From positions 1,488,001 through 1,552,000 of the forward strand of contig NZ_JAIRDQ010000001.1 of assembly GCF_021458635.1 (NCBI RefSeq): a DNA stretch of 64,000 bases, in the 5' to 3' direction. Position numbers and translations under genes: made by a program. The notes under the pieces were generated by a model, which was not told the DNA's origin, ran no database searches, and saw nothing but the letters and a program-made list of their open reading frames with translations. This DNA is from Bradyrhizobium monzae (GTDB lineage: Bacteria > Pseudomonadota > Alphaproteobacteria > Rhizobiales > Xanthobacteraceae). This document shows, piece by piece, positions 61,009 through 64,000 of the stretch; the first letter of the stretch is position 1, and each line of letters begins with the position of its first letter.

Positions 61009-61779
61009 ATGTACATAATCGTTGATGATCGCGAGAGCGTCACGAACAGCTATGTAGGAGGGCTCGTTCGCGAGGGCGTATCGTCGATCGGATTCTCCTC
61101 CGGAGAATTCTGGGACTGGCTGCAATCCGCGAACGAATCGGACCTGGCAGCGGTCGATGCCTTCCTTCTGGGGGACTGCGATGCCCGCGGCAGCCTGCCA
61201 CGGGCGATGCGCAAGCGGTCCACGGCTCCGATTATCGCCATGAGCGGCCAGAAGATGCTCAAGAACACGCTGGAGCTGTTTGAATCCGGCGTGGACGACG
61301 TGGTTCACGTGCCGATTCACCTGCGTGAGATCCTCGCCCGAACGGCCGCGATCGCGCGCCGCCGGGTGGGCGAATTGCCGAGGCCCTGCGAGACAAGGAT
61401 CCAGGTCTTCTTCAACGGACGTGACCCCGAGATCGCGGGCCACGCCCTCACCCTGCCCCGCCGCGAGCTGCGCATTCTCGAGTATATGGTCAGCAATCAC
61501 GGCAAGTGGATCACCAAGACGCAGATCTTCAACGCGGTCTATGGCATCTTCGAATCCACGTTCGATGAGAGCGTGATCGAAAGCCACGTCAGCAAGCTGC
61601 GCAAGAAGCTGCGTGACCGACTCGGTTTCGACGCAATCGTGGCACGGCGTTACGTCGGATACCGGCTCGACATCCCTGCCAACGAGGCCATCGACGTGCC
61701 GATGCAGGAGCTCGACGAGGTCGGCATCCTCCTGAACCGGGCGCATGCCGCCCCGGCGGCGTACCCGGCCGGCAACTGA
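61009..61779 (+). CDS. ftcR: Flagellar transcriptional regulator FtcR/LafR-type (OmpR-like response regulator)
   Basis: A 256-residue OmpR-family regulator. Receiver domain 1-115 (MYIIVDDRESVTNSYVGGLV, DLAAVDAFLLGD, APIIAMSGQKMLKNTLELFESGVDDVV) and winged-helix domain with LTLPRRELRILEYMVSNHGKWI, VIESHVSKLRKKLRD and ARRYVGYRLDIP. The receiver retains two N-terminal Asp, but the usual phosphoacceptor region reads VDAFLLG. This matches rhizobial FtcR, an orphan regulator that activates flagellar genes (LafR in Bradyrhizobium lateral flagella). It is convergent with the flagellar accessory genes. Confidence 0.87.
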   Translation: MYIIVDDRESVTNSYVGGLVREGVSSIGFSSGEFWDWLQSANESDLAAVDAFLLGDCDARGSLPRAMRKRSTAPIIAMSGQKMLKNTLELFESGVDDVVHVPIHLREILARTAAIARRRVGELPRPCETRIQVFFNGRDPEIAGHALTLPRRELRILEYMVSNHGKWITKTQIFNAVYGIFESTFDESVIESHVSKLRKKLRDRLGFDAIVARRYVGYRLDIPANEAIDVPMQELDEVGILLNRAHAAPAAYPAGN

Positions 61780-61810
61780 CGCGCCTGAACCAAGGCTCAC
61801 GCACGAAAAA

Positions 61811-61840
61811 CGGCCTCTGCGGGGACATCCGCAGAGGCCG
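61811..61840. terminator. Bidirectional Rho-independent terminator after ftcR
   Basis: CGGCCTCTGCGG and CCGCAGAGGCCG form a perfect 12-bp stem with a GGACAT loop. GCTTGTTTTC follows on the plus strand and a TTTTT tract follows on the minus strand, so it should terminate both ftcR and the convergent flagellar operon. Confidence 0.88.
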
Positions 61841-61897
61841 GCTTGTTTTCAGCGGCAGAAACCTCGTTACGCCGGCACAGCCACGCGGCCCGGCGCG

Positions 61898-62356
61898 CTA
61901 CGGCTTCTGCTGGAATTCTTCCTTGGAGACGTAGTTGAAGTCCTCGACCAGCACGTCCTGGACGACGTCGGCCTGCATCCGCTCGTTGACGCGCTGCTTG
62001 ATCGCGGCGGTGAGGACGGAGAGGTCGTAGCGGGCGAGCTTCCTGAAATCGAGCTTCTCGTCAGCGTAGATCCTGCGGAAGGCCTCGTCGACGACGAACG
62101 GCTCGGGCGGAACGGTGAGCTGGTGCATGGTTCGCGCCTCGACCGTGTAGACGAAGCGCGCGACGATGTAACCCTGCACGGCACCGCTCTCGACCATGGG
62201 TATGCTCAGCGCCCGGGTCTTCTGGTATTGCAGCCCGTCGAGATATTCGTCCTTCGCCGGCAGCAGGGTGCCGTTTTCCTTCCAATAGGCCACGCCGTAG
62301 CTCGTGCCCGCGGTGAGGATGCATACCCAGAGCCCGGCCAGCACCAGTTTGATCAT
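61898..62356 (-). CDS. Single-pass membrane protein of the flagellar locus (FliL-like candidate)
   Basis: A 152-residue protein with an N-terminal hydrophobic helix (KLVLAGLWVCILTAGTSYGVAYW) and a soluble domain. Its end, DLSVLTAAIKQRVNERMQADVV and VLVEDFNYVSKEE, resembles the FliL C-terminal pattern. FliL-type proteins surround the stator near the flagellar basal body. Overlaps the preceding gene by 4 bases (ATGA). The resemblance is weak; a Rhizobiales-specific flagellar accessory protein is the safe reading. Confidence 0.6.
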   Translation of the reverse strand: MIKLVLAGLWVCILTAGTSYGVAYWKENGTLLPAKDEYLDGLQYQKTRALSIPMVESGAVQGYIVARFVYTVEARTMHQLTVPPEPFVVDEAFRRIYADEKLDFRKLARYDLSVLTAAIKQRVNERMQADVVQDVLVEDFNYVSKEEFQQKP

Positions 62357-63012
62357 TTTCCGTCCCGCGCTGCGCGACCGGTGTAGGTACCATCCGACTC
62401 GGCATCCTTGATCGCCCTGACGATGATGGCCGCGACCTCACGCACGGCGTCGTAATGCATTTCGAGGAGAGAGCGGTTTCGCTCGAGCTTCTCGCGCAGC
62501 CGGTGAATCTCCTCGGTAATCTCGGTTTCGCCGCCGAGATGCATCCTCGCCCGCATCAGGCGGACGAATTCCAGCATGCTCCGGCTCTTGCGCATGCTGA
62601 AATCGTCGAAATCGACCTTCTGTCCGGTCGCGAGCGCGGCGGTTTCTTCCTCGACGATATTCTCGAGCCGGCGAATCGCCGACAGCAGGCCACTGACCTC
62701 CTCGGCCCGCGTCGCCTCCAATCTTGCCGCTTCAGCGTCGTCGAACGGCATGTCGCTGCCGGCATTCGGCAGCAGCACGGGTAACAGAGCATCGCCCGGC
62801 GCGGCCCCCGTCATCACCTCGGAGTCCAGGACTTGGGAGCCCAGGACTTGGGAGCCCAGGACTTGGGAGCCCAGGACTTGGGAGCCCAGGACTTGGGAGC
62901 CCAGGACTTGGGAGCCCAAGACTTGGGAGCCCAAGACCTGAGAGTCCAAGACCTGCCGTTCAACGAACGGTTGCTCCATCACCGGAAGTGTCGCGCCCTG
63001 TTCTACCTGCAT
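62353..63012 (-). CDS. FlgN-like flagellar protein with a QVLGS tandem-repeat segment
   Basis: A 219-residue protein. Residues 20-64 are nine pentapeptide repeats (seven QVLGS between two QVLDS). The remainder, from about 95, is helical: LLSAIRRLENIVEEETAALATG, FDDFSMRKSRSMLEFVRLMRARM, EKLERNRSLLEMHYDAVREVA, a layout resembling FlgN export chaperones. Start at 63012 is chosen because the frame's TTG start at 63030 has no family support. Four-base overlap with the FliL-like gene indicates one operon. Confidence 0.65.
   Translation of the reverse strand: MQVEQGATLPVMEQPFVERQVLDSQVLGSQVLGSQVLGSQVLGSQVLGSQVLGSQVLGSQVLDSEVMTGAAPGDALLPVLLPNAGSDMPFDDAEAARLEATRAEEVSGLLSAIRRLENIVEEETAALATGQKVDFDDFSMRKSRSMLEFVRLMRARMHLGGETEITEEIHRLREKLERNRSLLEMHYDAVREVAAIIVRAIKDAESDGTYTGRAARDGK
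62821..62955. repeat. 15-bp in-frame tandem repeat array, nine units
   Basis: Nine contiguous 15-base units fill 62821-62955; the consensus plus-strand unit is GGAGCCCAGGACTTG. The middle units are identical or nearly so; edge units differ by one to three bases. Because 15 is divisible by three, gain or loss of units changes the number of QVLGS repeats without a frameshift. The near identity implies recent expansion. Confidence 0.92.
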
Positions 63013-63056
63013 AGCAAATTCACCCTTCAACTTTCGTCACCCATGTTCCAGATCCA

Positions 63057-63530
63057 TCAGCCCGACTTGCCCGTCACATCCGGACCAGGCGGATGCGCGG
63101 ACGCGAGCTGCTTGGCAATTCCGATCCCTTTGCCCTTCGCAAGCTGGGCGCCGAGCTGCTCGGCCAGCATCGATTTCCAGACGCCGCCTGCAGTGCCCTT
63201 GCCGAACACCTCCTCCGACTCCTTCGGCAACATCGTCTCGACGAAGGTCTGGAGAATGAAGGCTTCGAACTTGCGATAAACCTCGTCCGGGCCGGGCTTC
63301 TTGATCACCTGCACCGGCGGCCCGTTCACCACCCCCGACTGCGCCTCCGCCACCTTTGCGGTGGATTGATCGGCCGCGGCCGCCCTGGTGGCCTCGGAGT
63401 CCATCGTCGCGGCGAAATCGGCGCCCGACGATTTCAGCGCGTCGAGCTTCGCGGTCGCGGCGCGCTGCGTCACCGGATCGGCGGCGTCGAGGACGTCGAG
63501 GACGAGGTCGGATGTCGGCGTCACGATCAT
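63057..63530 (-). CDS. FlgJ-type rod-binding domain protein
   Basis: A 157-residue protein. The C-terminal half carries the FlgJ N-terminal-like rod-binding domain: KFEAFILQTFVETMLPKESEEVFGKG and GGVWKSMLAEQLGAQLAKGKGIGIAKQL. No muramidase domain is present, as usual in alphaproteobacteria. It would help assemble the flagellar rod in the periplasm. Start overlaps the stop of the upstream coiled-coil gene (ATGA). Confidence 0.83.
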   Translation of the reverse strand: MIVTPTSDLVLDVLDAADPVTQRAATAKLDALKSSGADFAATMDSEATRAAAADQSTAKVAEAQSGVVNGPPVQVIKKPGPDEVYRKFEAFILQTFVETMLPKESEEVFGKGTAGGVWKSMLAEQLGAQLAKGKGIGIAKQLASAHPPGPDVTGKSG

Positions 63531-63946
63531 GTCTTATTCCGGCTGGTTGGCCGCGACGTCAAATCGCGCACGGCGGCATGTGTCTCCGTGATTTCCGCGA
63601 GCGATCGCTTCTCGGCGTCCCGCAGCTTTTCGGCCAGCGCCACCTTGGCGACCTCCTGGAGCTGTTTGACGCGCCGGTTCTCCGAGCGAACCTTGTCGAG
63701 CTGCATCGCGGCACGCTCCTGCACGGCGCGCGCGCCGACGGTCGTCCTGTTGAGGCGCCTCGCAAGGGAATCGCTCGACGATCCGGCCGGCGGTTTCCCC
63801 TCGTTCAGAGTTCCGACCAGCCACGCCTGCTCATCCTGCATGGTCTGCTCCTGCTGCCGCAATTGCGCGAGCTGCCATTCGGACAGACGGAGCTGAAGCT
63901 TCACCAGCGAGACGATCCGACCGAGCTTGTCCGCGCGCGAGGTCAT
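63527..63946 (-). CDS. FliJ-like coiled-coil flagellar protein
   Basis: A 139-residue, almost wholly helical protein. Heptad-rich segments (LGRIVSLVKLQLRLSEWQLAQLRQQEQTM and ENRRVKQLQEVAKVALAEKLRDAEKRSLAEI) flank a Ser-rich turn. This is the shape of FliJ, a soluble stalk of the export gate ATPase, but sequence support is modest. It is in the flagellar operon between an unidentified gene and the FlgJ-type gene. Confidence 0.6.
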   Translation of the reverse strand: MTSRADKLGRIVSLVKLQLRLSEWQLAQLRQQEQTMQDEQAWLVGTLNEGKPPAGSSSDSLARRLNRTTVGARAVQERAAMQLDKVRSENRRVKQLQEVAKVALAEKLRDAEKRSLAEITETHAAVRDLTSRPTSRNKT

Positions 63947-63952
63947 GGCCCG

Positions 63953-64000
63953 TCATCCGCCTAGCCATGACGACATGCCGAGCATGAATTGCGTCAGCAT
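63953..64000 (-). CDS. C-terminal end of an unidentified gene (runs off the window)
   Basis: An open frame from the right edge ends ...MLTQFMLGMSSWLGG and a TGA at 63953-63955, 6 bases before the FliJ-like start. Spacing suggests it is the preceding gene of the flagellar operon. Too short to identify. Confidence 0.45.
   Translation of the reverse strand: MLTQFMLGMSSWLGG

Noticed and set aside
62821..62955. CRISPR array
   Set aside because: Units are 15 bases and contiguous, without spacers, and lie in frame in a coding region.

Overview
The window looks like chromosome of a Bradyrhizobium-type alphaproteobacterium (Rhizobiales). The evidence is high GC, dense short-spaced operons full of TRAP and ABC uptake systems and one-off catabolic clusters, an FtcR/LafR-type flagellar regulator found in Rhizobiales, and dispersed palindromic repeats typical of Bradyrhizobium intergenic DNA. 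I see no rRNA, tRNA, insertion sequence, prophage or CRISPR array. Most of the window is accessory catabolism; the last 3 kb enters a flagellar locus.

Layout. (1) 1-6817: a CoA-dependent dicarboxylate module. A partial acyl-CoA dehydrogenase and TRAP transporter dctPQM lie on the minus strand. Divergent from them are a class III CoA-transferase, a MaoC hydratase, a CitE-type lyase and an IclR regulator. The gene set matches the itaconate/citramalyl-CoA route. (2) 6825-7241: a small glycine-zipper protein. (3) 7414-17936: a LysR gene, then a minus-strand operon of a polyamine-type ABC importer, a three-subunit molybdenum hydroxylase (S-L-M order) and an amidase, which suggests uptake and oxidation of a nitrogenous, perhaps heterocyclic, substrate. 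(4) 18087-19670: a secreted heparanase-like GH79 protein. (5) 19677-34180: several small clusters. They hold an MHS-family transporter, an orphan ABC binding protein with a flavin oxidoreductase and an IclR regulator, an SDR with a two-subunit TPP decarboxylase, and an amino-acid cluster (GntR, Asp/Glu racemase family, DadA-like oxidase, TPP enzyme, RidA, D-2-hydroxyacid dehydrogenase, amino-acid binding protein). The last cluster contains a decayed aminotransferase C-terminus.

(6) 34336-43063: a TetR/NmrA-like divergent pair with palindromic operators, a DHA1 exporter, a 52-residue membrane protein, two tandem type-B carboxylesterases with an MHS transporter, and a divergent TetR. (7) 43211-52235: a sugar-acid module. 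A GntR regulator, TRAP dctPQM, an IdnD-like dehydrogenase, mannonate dehydratase UxuA and an FMN hydroxyacid oxidase lie on the minus strand; a UxuB-like reductase is divergent. The divergent promoter contains a UxuR-like operator. (8) 52325-60194: a miscellaneous set (SnoaL-like protein, CbbY-like phosphatase, SDR, serine hydrolase, dienelactone hydrolase, MHS transporter, MarR, membrane coiled-coil protein). (9) 60195-64000: a long, structured, relatively AT-rich intergenic region, ftcR/lafR, and minus-strand flagellar accessory genes including a FlgN-like protein with a perfect 15-bp tandem repeat array and a FlgJ-type rod-binding protein.

All functions come from reading translated sequence, motifs and gene order; no database search was run.
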